Below, piece by piece: positions 10,647 through 19,751 of a stretch of 45,066 nt of DNA (its first letter is position 1; every line of letters starts with the position of its first letter). The DNA is from an uncultured Duncaniella sp. (GTDB lineage Bacteria; Bacteroidota; Bacteroidia; Bacteroidales; Muribaculaceae). The notes under the pieces were generated by a model. The model saw nothing but the letters and a program-made list of their open reading frames with translations, made no database searches and was not told the origin of the DNA. The DNA lies in assembly GCA_910588795.1 (NCBI GenBank), contig CAJURI010000015.1:1-45066 (forward strand), in the 5' to 3' direction. The position numbers and the translations under genes were made by a program.

Positions 10647-11423
10647 TTAAAGATCGAGGAATGCAGTCAGTGGACTTGTCGCGCTTGCAGAGTCGCAGAC
10701 CGAACCAAGTCCGGCGAGATATGCCTTACGACCGGCCTCGACAGCGAGTTTGAATGCGACAGCCATTTCAACTGGGTCACCTGCGACTGCGATGGCAGTA
10801 TTTACAAGCACAGCGTCAGCACCTATCTCCATTGCATCGGCGGCATGTGACGGTGCTCCGAGCCCGGCATCAACTACAACCGGCACACGGCTTTCGGCTA
10901 TGATTATCTCGAGAAGATCACGTGTCTTAAGGCCCTTGTTTGTGCCTATCGGCGCGCCGAGAGGCATTACCGCCGCAGTGCCGACCTCTTCAAGGCGTTT
11001 GCATAGCACAGGGTCAGCCTGGATATAGGGGAGGACTTTGAACCCTTGACCGGCAAGGATCTCAGTAGCTTTGAGTGTCTCGATAGGATCGGGGAGAAGA
11101 TATTTGGGGTCAGGATGTATCTCAAGTTTGATGAAATCTGTGCCGAAGCAGTCACGTGCAAGGTTTGCGGCAAGCACAGCTTCCTCGGCATTACGTACAC
11201 CTGAGGTATTGGGAAGGAACTGCACGTTCTCGCGGTTGATATGAGCAAGCATATCATCCTCCTCTTCATGCTGCATGTCGATACGCTTCATGGCCACCGT
11301 TATCATCTGCGAGCCGGATGCAAGGATGGATTCAAGCATAAGACGGTTGGACGAGAATTTACCTGTGCCTACGAACAGGCGCGAAGTGAATTCTTTTCCG
11401 CCGATTGTGAGAATGTCTTTCAT
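10647..11423 (-). CDS. thiG: Thiazole synthase ThiG
   Basis: Forms the thiazole phosphate ring from 1-deoxyxylulose 5-phosphate, 2-iminoacetate and sulfur delivered as ThiS thiocarboxylate. The 258-aa TIM-barrel protein starts ILTIGGKEFTSRLFVGTGKF and has the Schiff-base lysine in DFIKLEIHPDPKYLLPD, plus the phosphate-binding VVVDAGLGAPSHAADAMEIGA (given as about 188-208). It is located 16 nt after thiE and 21 nt before thiC. All of its local partners (ThiS, ThiH, TenI) are encoded in the same operon, but the ThiS-activating enzyme ThiF is not. Confidence 0.97.
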   Translation of the reverse strand: MKDILTIGGKEFTSRLFVGTGKFSSNRLMLESILASGSQMITVAMKRIDMQHEEEDDMLAHINRENVQFLPNTSGVRNAEEAVLAANLARDCFGTDFIKLEIHPDPKYLLPDPIETLKATEILAGQGFKVLPYIQADPVLCKRLEEVGTAAVMPLGAPIGTNKGLKTRDLLEIIIAESRVPVVVDAGLGAPSHAADAMEIGADAVLVNTAIAVAGDPVEMAVAFKLAVEAGRKAYLAGLGSVCDSASATSPLTAFLDL

Positions 11424-11439
11424 TGTAGTCTTGTATTAT

Positions 11440-12066
11440 TTATTTCTTGTTTGAATTCAGGGCTGAGAGTATGCGCCGGGTGTAATCAACTGGATCCGGT
11501 GCGTTTATTATGGAACCGCTCACAGCGATTCCGTTCACTCCTGTACTCATGATCGCCGGTATATCTTCGATGGAAATACCTCCGATAGCAACGATAGGGA
11601 GAAGCACATCCGCTTCGCGGACTTTATTTACCACATCCCTGTAGCCATCTGTCCCGAGCAGGGGCGACAGATTTTTCTTGGTGGTGGTGTAGCGGTAAGG
11701 ACCGAGCCCAACATAGTCGACATCCCATCCTTTTAACCGGACTATATCATCCGCAGTATTGGCTGTGACACCTATTATGGCTTCAGCCCCCATTATCTCG
11801 CGGGCCTGCAGCGGATCCATGTCATTCTTGCCTAAATGTACACCGTGGACACCCATTTCCATGGCAAGCTCTACTCTGTCGTCAAATACAAGGAACGCTT
11901 CATTCTCCTTGCACAGCGGGATTATTTCGAGTGCTGTCTGTCGGAATTCCTCATCCGAAGCATCTTTCATTCGTAATTGGATCCATTTGCATCCCCCTTC
12001 GAGTGCCATCTGTACTTCTTCGGCTATGCTGTACCGGTCGCTGGGGTGGGTTATGAACATTAACAT
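11440..12066 (-). CDS. thiE: Thiamine-phosphate synthase ThiE
   Basis: Joins hydroxymethylpyrimidine pyrophosphate and thiazole phosphate to thiamine phosphate. This 208-aa protein has all ThiE hallmarks: IQLRMKD for pyrimidine binding, FDDRVELA and VHLGKNDMD for metal and pyrophosphate, GVTANTAD, the GPYRYTTTKKN segment over the active site, and AIGGI near the end. It overlaps the 3' end of tenI by 7 nt. It is the true synthase of the two ThiE-fold proteins in this operon. Confidence 0.95.
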   Translation of the reverse strand: MLMFITHPSDRYSIAEEVQMALEGGCKWIQLRMKDASDEEFRQTALEIIPLCKENEAFLVFDDRVELAMEMGVHGVHLGKNDMDPLQAREIMGAEAIIGVTANTADDIVRLKGWDVDYVGLGPYRYTTTKKNLSPLLGTDGYRDVVNKVREADVLLPIVAIGGISIEDIPAIMSTGVNGIAVSGSIINAPDPVDYTRRILSALNSNKK

Positions 12067-12650
12067 ATTGATCGTGTATGTGTTGCGAATTTATGGATTT
12101 CTTCAGGTGTGCTCTCCCAGGGGATGGACCCGAGCATGGCATATCCTGAAAAATTATATTTTCTTATTCCGGCAATGTTGTCAGCTGAGATGCCTCCGAG
12201 TGCTATAATGGGGACTGTGGCATCTGATAGTTTGGAAAGATCCGACGGGCTGAATGCCGCTTTATAGCCTTGTTTTGATATGCTGTCAAATATCGGGCTA
12301 AGTGTCACATATTCCATCCCTTTTGCCTCGATAGCTTCTGCTATCGAATGGCACGACCGAGACAATGCCCCACGATATAATGACGGGGCAGACGGGCAAC
12401 GACCGTTAAGATGCAGCCCTCCAAGATTGAAATCATTCAGAAGGTCAAAGTGACCATGGAGCACGAGTCTCCCATGGTGTTTCTGATCTATGCTTTCAAT
12501 GATGCGACGCATATCCTCACGCGATGCATCGGGATGACGCAAGTGCACTCGGTGCCATCCTCCCAGCAGCAAAGCCTCGATTTTTCGGCCTTCCTCCAGG
12601 GTCGGTTCGGCTGGAGTGATTGCAATCAGCATTTTTGATTCAGCCTCCAT
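12060..12650 (-). CDS. tenI: TenI-like thiazole tautomerase (ThiE paralogue)
   Basis: A 196-aa ThiE-fold protein that lacks the ThiE pyrimidine and pyrophosphate motifs (QLRMK becomes HLRHP) but keeps the tail ALGGI. It has SRSCHS with His101 in the place of the catalytic histidine of B. subtilis TenI, which aromatises the ThiG thiazole product. I therefore call it thiazole tautomerase rather than a second synthase. The start overlaps thiS by 11 nt; an internal Met at residue 7 (MLIAITPAEP) would remove the overlap and is equally possible. It sits between thiS and thiE. Confidence 0.8.
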   Translation of the reverse strand: MEAESKMLIAITPAEPTLEEGRKIEALLLGGWHRVHLRHPDASREDMRRIIESIDQKHHGRLVLHGHFDLLNDFNLGGLHLNGRCPSAPSLYRGALSRSCHSIAEAIEAKGMEYVTLSPIFDSISKQGYKAAFSPSDLSKLSDATVPIIALGGISADNIAGIRKYNFSGYAMLGSIPWESTPEEIHKFATHTRSIC

Positions 12651-12840
12651 AAAAAGCCTTGATTATGACAATCCTGTCACCTTCATTAAGGATTGTGCTC
12701 TCGCGTTTTGCAGCCGGGATCACAGTGCCGTTTATGGCGGTAGCAATACCTTGCGGTTTTATATCCCTTGCTTCTAAAGCCTGCTGGAGTGAAGATCCAG
12801 TCGGGAGGCATAAATTGATGTCATTGACTACGACGTTCAT
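12640..12840 (-). CDS. thiS: Sulfur carrier protein ThiS
   Basis: Ubiquitin-fold sulfur carrier of 66 aa ending in the required Gly-Gly (VIIKAFYGG). The C-terminal glycine is adenylated by ThiF and converted to a thiocarboxylate that donates sulfur to ThiG. The start codon overlaps the thiD stop codon as ATGA, which indicates translational coupling. No thiF is present in this operon. Confidence 0.93.
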   Translation of the reverse strand: MNVVVNDINLCLPTGSSLQQALEARDIKPQGIATAINGTVIPAAKRESTILNEGDRIVIIKAFYGG

Positions 12841-13679
12841 GATCGGGTGTTGTTTGGATGACGGTTCGGGTTGAAGTTTTTCAGCCGGCGCGGAGAAAAA
12901 AAGTGGTTCACAGGCCCATGTCCGCGTCCGGTCGTTACAAAAGCCCCGGCCTCAAGTGCTTTGGATATGTAGAACTTAGCAGCCCTGACCGCTGATTCAA
13001 GATCATATCCGAGCGCAAGATAGGAAGCTATTGCCGACGATAGTGTGCAACCGGTGCCATGGGTGTTGACTGTATTTACCGCATCGGCCCGGAGTTCAAT
13101 ACCCTTTGGATTGTTGTCGAGATATAGATAGTCTATTTTGTAATCTTTCCGGTCGGAATCCCCTCCTTTAAGCAGCACATTTCTGCATCCCATTTCCATG
13201 AGTATTCTGGCCTGGAGGTCAGTATCAGTCTCACCGGTAAGTGCTTCCGCTTCATTTCTGTTGGGGGTTACTATAGTAGATAACGGGAAAATCCTTTTAA
13301 TTATAAGGTCAATGGCATCATCTTCAAGCAATCTGGAGCCTGAGGTTGAGACCATGACCGGATCCACTACAACATTGTCGGGCCTATACTGTTCGATTTT
13401 GTCTGCCACAGCTGCTGACACTTCATAATTACACAGCATTCCTGTTTTTATAGCCATAGGAGGGATGTCCTCCATTATCATGTCAATCTGGTCGGCTACA
13501 ATTGACCCTGTGGAAGGCATTATTGACCGGACTCCGGTGGTGTTTTGTGCAGTGAGAGATGTAATGGCTGTCATGGCATAGCATCCGAGAGCGGATATAG
13601 TCTTTATATCAGCCTGAATGCCGGCACCTCCGGAGGGGTCGCTTCCGGCTATGGAAAGCACTGGTATATATTTCCTCAT
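12837..13679 (-). CDS. thiD: Hydroxymethylpyrimidine (phosphate) kinase ThiD
   Basis: Phosphorylates HMP and HMP phosphate to HMP pyrophosphate. This 280-aa ribokinase-fold protein shows the substrate motif AGSDPSGGAGIQADIKT (about 11-27) and the C-terminal ATP/catalytic motif NTHGTGCTLSSAIA with the catalytic Asp/Gly-rich anion hole region. It is the first gene of the thi operon, about 75 nt downstream of the TPP riboswitch, and overlaps thiS by 4 nt. The last about 15 residues are basic (RRLKNFNPNRHPN) and may be dispensable. Confidence 0.96.
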   Translation of the reverse strand: MRKYIPVLSIAGSDPSGGAGIQADIKTISALGCYAMTAITSLTAQNTTGVRSIMPSTGSIVADQIDMIMEDIPPMAIKTGMLCNYEVSAAVADKIEQYRPDNVVVDPVMVSTSGSRLLEDDAIDLIIKRIFPLSTIVTPNRNEAEALTGETDTDLQARILMEMGCRNVLLKGGDSDRKDYKIDYLYLDNNPKGIELRADAVNTVNTHGTGCTLSSAIASYLALGYDLESAVRAAKFYISKALEAGAFVTTGRGHGPVNHFFSPRRLKNFNPNRHPNNTRS

Positions 13680-13753
13680 CGCCTTAATCTTGGTTTGATC
13701 TGTTGATTGACAAAGCGATGATCCGTATATCTACGGGCGTATTGGAATATGAG

Positions 13754-13838
13754 CCAATCCCTTCGTCGGTACTAACCGCATCAGGTTCAGAGGGTATTAT
13801 CTCAGCCATTGCCGAAAGAGCACGGCACCCCTTTGTCG
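13754..13838 (-). promoter_or_regulatory. TPP riboswitch (THI element) upstream of thiD
   Basis: The minus strand reads GGGGTGCC, GGCTGAGA, ATACCC, GAACCTGAT, GGTTAGTACCG and CGAAGGGA in order, which are the conserved blocks of the TPP aptamer. Between it and the thiD start (13680-13753) there is a small hairpin (13723-13736, CCGTA/TACGG) but no T-run terminator, so control of translation initiation is more likely than termination. It should repress the whole seven-gene operon when TPP is high. Confidence 0.95.
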
Positions 13839-13841
13839 ATG

Positions 13842-13873
13842 CAAAGATAACTCTTTATCTCAATTATTCCAAA
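13842..13873 (-). promoter_or_regulatory. Promoter of the thiamine operon
   Basis: On the minus strand TTTG (13870-13873), 20 nt of spacer and TATCTTTG (13842-13849) match the Bacteroidota promoter. The predicted start is right at the 5' edge of the riboswitch. The -33 box lies inside the last codons of the MATE gene. Confidence 0.85.
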
Positions 13874-15168
13874 AAAATATCTTGCATCACTTTATTGTTT
13901 GCTATATGAAGTATCAGTCCCCGAGAAACGAGGTAACACAGAAATGCGATCCATAGACCGTCATTTCCCAAATAAGGAAACAGAATGAAGAATAATGTGA
14001 AATATATCACTGTCGCGGCGGCCATTGACAGCAGCATTTCGCGTGTGCGCGTTATGCCAATGTAGACACCATCCCATGTGAATGCCAGAAATCCCATGAC
14101 AGGGATCAATATAACCCAGTGGATGTATTCTCTGGATGCTTCAATTACATCAAGGTCTCCGCTTAGAAGTGTCATGATCCACTCACCACAGAAGAAGTAT
14201 GCGAGCGTGAATATGAGTGCGACCCCAGTCCCCCAGTATAACAGGGCTCTGACGCTTTGGCTCATTTTAAATTTGTCTTTTGCTCCCAGGCAATTGCCGC
14301 ACAGTGATTCACCGGCAAATGCAAAGCCATCCATAAAATATGAGAACAGTATGAAAAATTGCATTAGCAGGGTGTTTACCGCAAGGACTATCGTGCCTTG
14401 CTGGGATCCTGCTCTTGTGAACCACACTGTAACAGCAATTAGACAACAAGTGCGAAAAAATATATCGGCATTAACAGAAAAGAATCGTTTTAGGGCACTT
14501 TTTTGTAATACCCTGTCCAACGTCGGTAATTTTGGACGATACTGTCGATAAATAATAAATATGAATGACAAAGCTCCTATCCATTGCGCTGACAGAGTGC
14601 CGAATGCAACACCTTCGATTTTCAACCTGAATACATACACAAGTATCAGACTGACCAGTATGTTGGATATGTTTATTATAAATGACACCCACATGGGTGC
14701 TTTAGGATTTTTTCTGCCTAAAGCCCATCCTGAAAATGTATATGTGCTCAGTACAGCCGGTGCCCCCCATACCAGAATCGCGAAATATTTTCCCGCCATC
14801 AACTTCACACCGCCATCAACGTCCATGATGGCAAACGATATCCATGCGATTACAGGGGAGACCAATATTATTATCAATGAAGCTGAGATCGCGACGAGTA
14901 ATCCTCGCGAGAGCACAAGGTTAAGCTCATCTCCGTCATTCGCTCCATGGGCCTGGGCTGAAAGTCCGCTTGTGCCCATGCGCAGGAATGCGAAAAGCCA
15001 GTAGATCATATTGAATATGGTGCCCCCTATGGCAATCGCCGCTATATAGGAAGCATCGCCCATATGACCAACAATAGCCACGTCCATCAACGCCAACAGA
15101 GGTGTGGTTATGTTGGTGATGATGGACGGAATGGCTAATGAAAGTATCTCTCTGTTGATACTTTTCAT
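13864..15168 (-). CDS. MATE-family efflux transporter (DinF-like)
   Basis: Multidrug/toxin cation antiporter of 434 aa with about 12 hydrophobic segments and two homologous halves, in the inner membrane. The start MKSINREILSLAIPSIITNITTPLLALMD matches DinF-type MATE proteins (given as residues 1-29), with the typical helix-1 Pro and ALMDVAIVGHMG motif. The substrate is unknown; it could be an organic cation or metabolite. It follows the OPT transporter by 6 nt. No terminator separates its 3' end from the thiamine operon, whose promoter overlaps it. Confidence 0.92.
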   Translation of the reverse strand: MKSINREILSLAIPSIITNITTPLLALMDVAIVGHMGDASYIAAIAIGGTIFNMIYWLFAFLRMGTSGLSAQAHGANDGDELNLVLSRGLLVAISASLIIILVSPVIAWISFAIMDVDGGVKLMAGKYFAILVWGAPAVLSTYTFSGWALGRKNPKAPMWVSFIINISNILVSLILVYVFRLKIEGVAFGTLSAQWIGALSFIFIIYRQYRPKLPTLDRVLQKSALKRFFSVNADIFFRTCCLIAVTVWFTRAGSQQGTIVLAVNTLLMQFFILFSYFMDGFAFAGESLCGNCLGAKDKFKMSQSVRALLYWGTGVALIFTLAYFFCGEWIMTLLSGDLDVIEASREYIHWVILIPVMGFLAFTWDGVYIGITRTREMLLSMAAATVIYFTLFFILFPYLGNDGLWIAFLCYLVSRGLILHIANNKVMQDIFLE

Positions 15169-15174
15169 GTCAGA

Positions 15175-17166
15175 TTAATCCTTCAGTGCCTTTGCGCGCA
15201 TGGAATCCCATATCAGATATATGATAAGGAGGGCATAGACTGCAAGTCCGGTCCATTGGGTGGCAATGGCTGTCATGGGATTTGCATATTCGAAACCGAG
15301 GAATCTTGTGAGGGCCGCGAATACTCCGAAGAGTGCTCCGCCGGCTATAAGCCCTGAGGCTATCAGTGTGCCACGCTCGTTGCGTGCTGTATTGACTGCC
15401 TTGTCTTTTGAACGGCTGCCGATGAACCATGCTACGGCACCACCGACAAGAAGAGGAGTGTTGAGCTGCAGTGGAATGAACATGCCGAGACAGAATGCCA
15501 GAGCGGGTACGCCGAGCCAGTTGAGGATAAGTGCGAGAATAGCTCCAACCATGTACAGTATCCATGGTGTGTCACCTCCCATCATAAGAGGCTCGATCAC
15601 TTTAGCCATGGCGTTGGCTTGCGGAGCCACAAGCGCGTTCTCACCTGTGAATCCGTACACCTGGTTCAAAAGAAGTATGACACCTCCCACGGTGGCGGCT
15701 GACACAAGTGTGCCAAGGAATTTCCATGATTCCTGCTTCTTTGGTGTAGATCCAAGCCAATAGCCGACTTTAAGGTCGGTGACAAAACCTCCGGCCATAG
15801 AGAGTGCAGTGCAGACCACACCTCCTATCACCATCGATGCCGCTATTCCTGAGGTGCCGTTCAGCCCGACAGCGACAAATATAGCTGATGCTATGATCAG
15901 TGTCATGAGTGTCATGCCCGATACAGGATTGGATCCTACAATAGCAATGGCATTGGCCGCTACGGTAGTGAAGAGGAATGCAATCACAGTTACAACGATC
16001 CATGCCACAAGAGCCTGCCAGAAGGTGTGTATCACACCTGCCCAGAAAAACACAAATACAGTGATAAGTGCTATGGCTATAAAGAATACGATGTGCTTCA
16101 TGGAGATATCGGTCTGCCAGCGTATGGTTTTCTGTCCTCCGGCATTTCCTTTCAGCTCACGGGAGGCGAGTCCGACAGCCTCACGTATGATGCCGCGTGA
16201 CTTCACTATTCCGATTATGCCTGCCATTGCTATACCACCGATGCCTATGAGTCGGGCGTAGTCGCTGAATATTTCAACAGGTGCAAGCGAGGCGATATCG
16301 GCCGCTCCGTATGTGCCGATAAGAGGTATTATGACCCACCATACGAATATGGAGCCGGCAAATATGATAAATGCGTACTTCAGTCCTATGATGTATCCGA
16401 GGCCCAGCACTGCGGCTGTGGTGTTGCAGCTCACGACAAGTTTGGTTTTTTCAGCCAGAGTCTGGCCCCATGAGGTCACCATAGTGTTCAATGTGTTGGC
16501 CCAGAATCCGAATGTTTCAACCACATAGTCGTAGATGCCGCCTATCAGAGATGCTATTATGAGCGTCTTGGCCTGTCCGGCATTGGCGGAGTCTTTTCCA
16601 AGACCGCTTGCAAGCACCTGAGTGGTGGCAGTAGCCTCCGGGAAAGGATATTTGCCGTGCATGTCCTTCACGAAATATTTGCGGAACGGAATGAAGAACA
16701 GTATGCCGAGGATACCTCCGAGCAGAGAACTCAGGAATATCTGAAAGAAGTTTACTGAAATTTCAGGATATTTTGCCTGAAGGATATAAAGTGCGGGAAG
16801 AGTGAAGATGGCTCCGGCTACAATCACTCCTGAGCATGCTCCGATGGACTGGATTATCACATTTTGTCCCAGCGGGTTCTGTTTTTTGAGCGCACCTGAA
16901 AAGCCTACAGCGATGATGGCTATGGGGATTGCTGCTTCAAACACCTGACCTACCTTCAGCCCGAGATATGCAGCTGCGGCACTGAAGATGATGGCAAGTA
17001 TCAGACCCATGCTGACAGAGTAAGGTGTCACCTCGGGATAGTCATGCGCAGGGTGCATTATCGGACGGTAATGCTCACCCTCGCCAAGTTCTCGAAATGC
17101 GTTTTCCGGCATTTCTACGGGGTCGGCATCCTGATACACGACCTCGTCAATCTGATTTTTAGACAT
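15175..17166 (-). CDS. OPT-family oligopeptide transporter
   Basis: Inner-membrane protein of the OPT/YSL superfamily, 663 aa with about 14-16 transmembrane segments. Prokaryotic OPT proteins are thought to import peptides or metal chelates by proton coupling. I chose the ATG at 17166 (MSKNQIDEVVYQD), because the longer frame needs a TTG start that overlaps the end of lysA. Features are the N-terminal RPIMHPAHDYPEVTPYS region, the repeated glycine-rich helices and GKYPFPEATATTQVLASG (about 170-187). Upstream lysA is 16 nt away and downstream MATE 6 nt, so lysC-lysA-opt-mate may be one transcript. Confidence 0.92.
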   Translation of the reverse strand: MSKNQIDEVVYQDADPVEMPENAFRELGEGEHYRPIMHPAHDYPEVTPYSVSMGLILAIIFSAAAAYLGLKVGQVFEAAIPIAIIAVGFSGALKKQNPLGQNVIIQSIGACSGVIVAGAIFTLPALYILQAKYPEISVNFFQIFLSSLLGGILGILFFIPFRKYFVKDMHGKYPFPEATATTQVLASGLGKDSANAGQAKTLIIASLIGGIYDYVVETFGFWANTLNTMVTSWGQTLAEKTKLVVSCNTTAAVLGLGYIIGLKYAFIIFAGSIFVWWVIIPLIGTYGAADIASLAPVEIFSDYARLIGIGGIAMAGIIGIVKSRGIIREAVGLASRELKGNAGGQKTIRWQTDISMKHIVFFIAIALITVFVFFWAGVIHTFWQALVAWIVVTVIAFLFTTVAANAIAIVGSNPVSGMTLMTLIIASAIFVAVGLNGTSGIAASMVIGGVVCTALSMAGGFVTDLKVGYWLGSTPKKQESWKFLGTLVSAATVGGVILLLNQVYGFTGENALVAPQANAMAKVIEPLMMGGDTPWILYMVGAILALILNWLGVPALAFCLGMFIPLQLNTPLLVGGAVAWFIGSRSKDKAVNTARNERGTLIASGLIAGGALFGVFAALTRFLGFEYANPMTAIATQWTGLAVYALLIIYLIWDSMRAKALKD

Positions 17167-17182
17167 GTTATTAGTGTTAAGG

Positions 17183-18334
17183 TTATTTCTCAAAGAAGTA
17201 TGAGGAGGGAAGTGGGCGGCAGTTGTATTGCGATGCCATTATCTCACCATAGGCTCCGGCCGAACGTAATGCGAGGAAGTCGCCACGGCGTATGGCCGGA
17301 AGCACTTCATCCTTTCCGAAACAGTCGGATGATTCGCATATTGGCCCTACCACATCGTAGTGATGCTTCACGTCATTAGGCGATGAGATGTTCTCTATGC
17401 GGTGATGTGCATTATATAGTGCCGGACGTATCAGATCAGTCATTCCGGCATCGACAATTGCAAATCTTTTTGTTGTTCCTTCCTTTACATATAGTACACG
17501 TGTGATGAGGCTCCCGCATTGAGCTACAACCGATCGTCCCAGTTCAAAATGCAATTCCTGGTCAGACCGCAGATGCAAATGGTTGCGGAAAACCTTAAAG
17601 TATCCCTCGAAATCCGGTATCGGATGTCGGTCGGGATCAGCATAGTCCACGCCAAGGCCGCCCCCGACATTTATGCTTTTGAATCTGATCCCTTTCTCTT
17701 CCCATTCGTCCTGTATGCGGTTGATTGTCTCGCATAGCATTACGAACGGTTCAGTCTCTGTTATCTGTGATCCTATATGGAAATGCAGCCCTGCCAGATT
17801 GATATTCTCAAGTTTCTGTGCCTTTTCAATCAATGACGGGAGTTGCTCAAGATTTATGCCAAATTTGTTCTCGGCGAGACCTGTGGTGATATATTCGTGA
17901 GTATGGGCATCGATATTAGGGTTGACACGGAGGGCAATATTGGCTTTTGTCCCCATTGATCCCGATATCTCATCTATTATTTCAAGTTCAGGTTCGGATT
18001 CAACGTTGAAGCATCCAATTCCATTGTCAAGAGCAAGCATTATCTCTGCATCAGTTTTTCCTACACCTGCGTAAACAATCTGATCGCCATGAAATCCGGC
18101 TTCAAGCGCAGCTCGTATTTCACCTCCACTTACAGCATCCACCCCGAGACCGGCTGCCTGAATGCGGCGCAGTATGCCGGGATTGGCATTGGCTTTGATA
18201 GCATAATGCACCTTGAAACGCTCGTCGCGTGAAGTGCGTTTTATTTCAGCTATCGTGCGGTCCAGCAAGGTAAGGTCATAAAAGTAAAACGGTGTCGCGA
18301 GGTCTTTGAATTCGGCTATCGGAAATCTTGCCAT
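17183..18334 (-). CDS. lysA: Diaminopimelate decarboxylase
   Basis: Last step of lysine synthesis: PLP-dependent decarboxylation of meso-diaminopimelate. The 383-aa protein is of normal to slightly short length. Lys47 in HYAIKANANP is the PLP lysine; the phosphate loop appears as NVGGGLGVDY; CESSDCFGKD supplies the partner active-site Cys, and AGAYGEIMAS is near the end. It lies 10 nt downstream of aspartate kinase, so the first and last enzymes of the lysine pathway are paired. Confidence 0.97.
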   Translation of the reverse strand: MARFPIAEFKDLATPFYFYDLTLLDRTIAEIKRTSRDERFKVHYAIKANANPGILRRIQAAGLGVDAVSGGEIRAALEAGFHGDQIVYAGVGKTDAEIMLALDNGIGCFNVESEPELEIIDEISGSMGTKANIALRVNPNIDAHTHEYITTGLAENKFGINLEQLPSLIEKAQKLENINLAGLHFHIGSQITETEPFVMLCETINRIQDEWEEKGIRFKSINVGGGLGVDYADPDRHPIPDFEGYFKVFRNHLHLRSDQELHFELGRSVVAQCGSLITRVLYVKEGTTKRFAIVDAGMTDLIRPALYNAHHRIENISSPNDVKHHYDVVGPICESSDCFGKDEVLPAIRRGDFLALRSAGAYGEIMASQYNCRPLPSSYFFEK

Positions 18335-18344
18335 ATGTCAGAAT

Positions 18345-19664
18345 TTAGTTGTTAAACAGCCGTTCGCTCAGACGGTTAAGAGCTTTAATTTTATCTTCTT
18401 TGCGTATCAGGAATGATATATTGTAGTTGGATCCGCCATACGATATCATGCGCACAGGAATGTCGGCAAGAGCTTCCACCGCACGGGCTTCATATCCGGT
18501 GTTGATCCATTCCATGTTTCCGACCACACATACGATTACCATGTCTTTGTCAATGGTCACTGTGCCGAACTTCTGAAGCTCATCGGCAATTTCAGGTAGG
18601 AATCGTTCAGAGTCGATGGTCAGGGATACGCCGACCTCGCTTGTGGCGATCATGTCGATAGGTGTCTTGTATTTCTCGAATGTCTCGAAAACTTTTGTCA
18701 GGAAGCCGTAGGCAAGCAACATGCGGGAGCTTTTGATCTTGATGGCTACCACATTGTCCTTGGCGGCGACAGCCTTGATGCTCGGGTCGGAGATATTGTT
18801 GTATATAAGAGTCCCGTGTGCATCAGGGTCCATTGTGTTGAGCAGGCGTACAGGTATGTTGTTCACTTTGGCCGGAAGCACGCATGTGGGGTGAAGTATC
18901 TTTGCTCCGAAATAGGCAAGCTCTGCGGCTTCTTCGTAGTGCAGTTCACTTACCGGGGCGGTTTTTTCCACATAACGCGGGTCATTGTTGTGCATCCCGT
19001 CGATGTCGGTCCATATCTCTATTTCCTCAGCTTCGATGGCGGCACCGATCAGAGAGGCCGTGTAGTCGCTTCCTCCACGCTGTAGATTGTCGATCTCTCC
19101 TGTGGAATTGCGGCATATGAACCCCTGTGTCACAAAAATGTCGGCATCCATGTATTTGTCAAGCAGCGGCTGCAGATGGAGCTGTATATGCTGCATGTCG
19201 GGCTCGGAATTGGCTCCGGTCTTCATGAAGTCAAGAGCCGGAAGTGATTCGGCATAGAGTCCGCGCTCGTTGAGAAGTATGGTCATCATAGCGACACTCA
19301 TGATCTCGCCCTGAGCAAGAATTATCTTCTCTTCAATCTCGCTAAACGTCTCTCTCTGAGTGAATGACCTTATATAGTTGAAGCAAGCCTTTATCTCTTT
19401 TAGTGCTCGCTCACGGCTTTCATGCTTGTCATATAGTGTTGACAGGGTCTTGAGATATTTAGATTCAAGAAGATTGATGGTCTCCTTGGCTCCGTTTATA
19501 TTACGTTTATAGAGGTATCCGGCGATTTCTACAAGTGTGTTTGTAGTGCCCGCCATAGCTGACAGTACTATTATGTTTTTGCCTCGTTTGCTGACGAGAT
19601 CGGCTACATGACGGATTCTGTCGGCCGAACCAACCGATGTGCCGCCAAATTTTAAAACTTTCAT
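18345..19664 (-). CDS. lysC: Aspartate kinase
   Basis: Phosphorylates aspartate, the entry step for lysine, threonine, methionine and diaminopimelate. It is monofunctional, 439 aa, with KFGGTSVGSADRI at the N-terminus, GRGGSDYT-like RGGSDYTASLIGAA and EIWTDIDGMHNNDPR in the kinase domain, and a C-terminal ACT region (about 300-439) for feedback by amino acids. There is no fused homoserine dehydrogenase. No lysine riboswitch is visible upstream. A -7 element lies 45 nt before the start, so this is probably the first gene of lysC-lysA-opt-mate. Confidence 0.95.
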   Translation of the reverse strand: MKVLKFGGTSVGSADRIRHVADLVSKRGKNIIVLSAMAGTTNTLVEIAGYLYKRNINGAKETINLLESKYLKTLSTLYDKHESRERALKEIKACFNYIRSFTQRETFSEIEEKIILAQGEIMSVAMMTILLNERGLYAESLPALDFMKTGANSEPDMQHIQLHLQPLLDKYMDADIFVTQGFICRNSTGEIDNLQRGGSDYTASLIGAAIEAEEIEIWTDIDGMHNNDPRYVEKTAPVSELHYEEAAELAYFGAKILHPTCVLPAKVNNIPVRLLNTMDPDAHGTLIYNNISDPSIKAVAAKDNVVAIKIKSSRMLLAYGFLTKVFETFEKYKTPIDMIATSEVGVSLTIDSERFLPEIADELQKFGTVTIDKDMVIVCVVGNMEWINTGYEARAVEALADIPVRMISYGGSNYNISFLIRKEDKIKALNRLSERLFNN

Positions 19665-19708
19665 CCTTTATGCAATCTTATATTGTGATAAATATTGGAA
19701 ATTTGCTC

Positions 19709-19716
19709 CAAAGTTA
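19709..19716 (-). promoter_or_regulatory. Promoter -7 element for lysC
   Basis: The minus strand reads TAACTTTG, a good Bacteroidota -7 box, 45 nt upstream of the lysC start codon. I see no clear -33 box at 19-20 nt. Confidence 0.6.
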
Positions 19717-19751
19717 CGACAAAATGTTGAATCGAGTTGCATCTTGTTAAA

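Noticed and set aside
15175..17193. Longer OPT start at 17193
   Set aside because: It would need a TTG codon overlapping the lysA stop, whereas an ATG exists at 17166.
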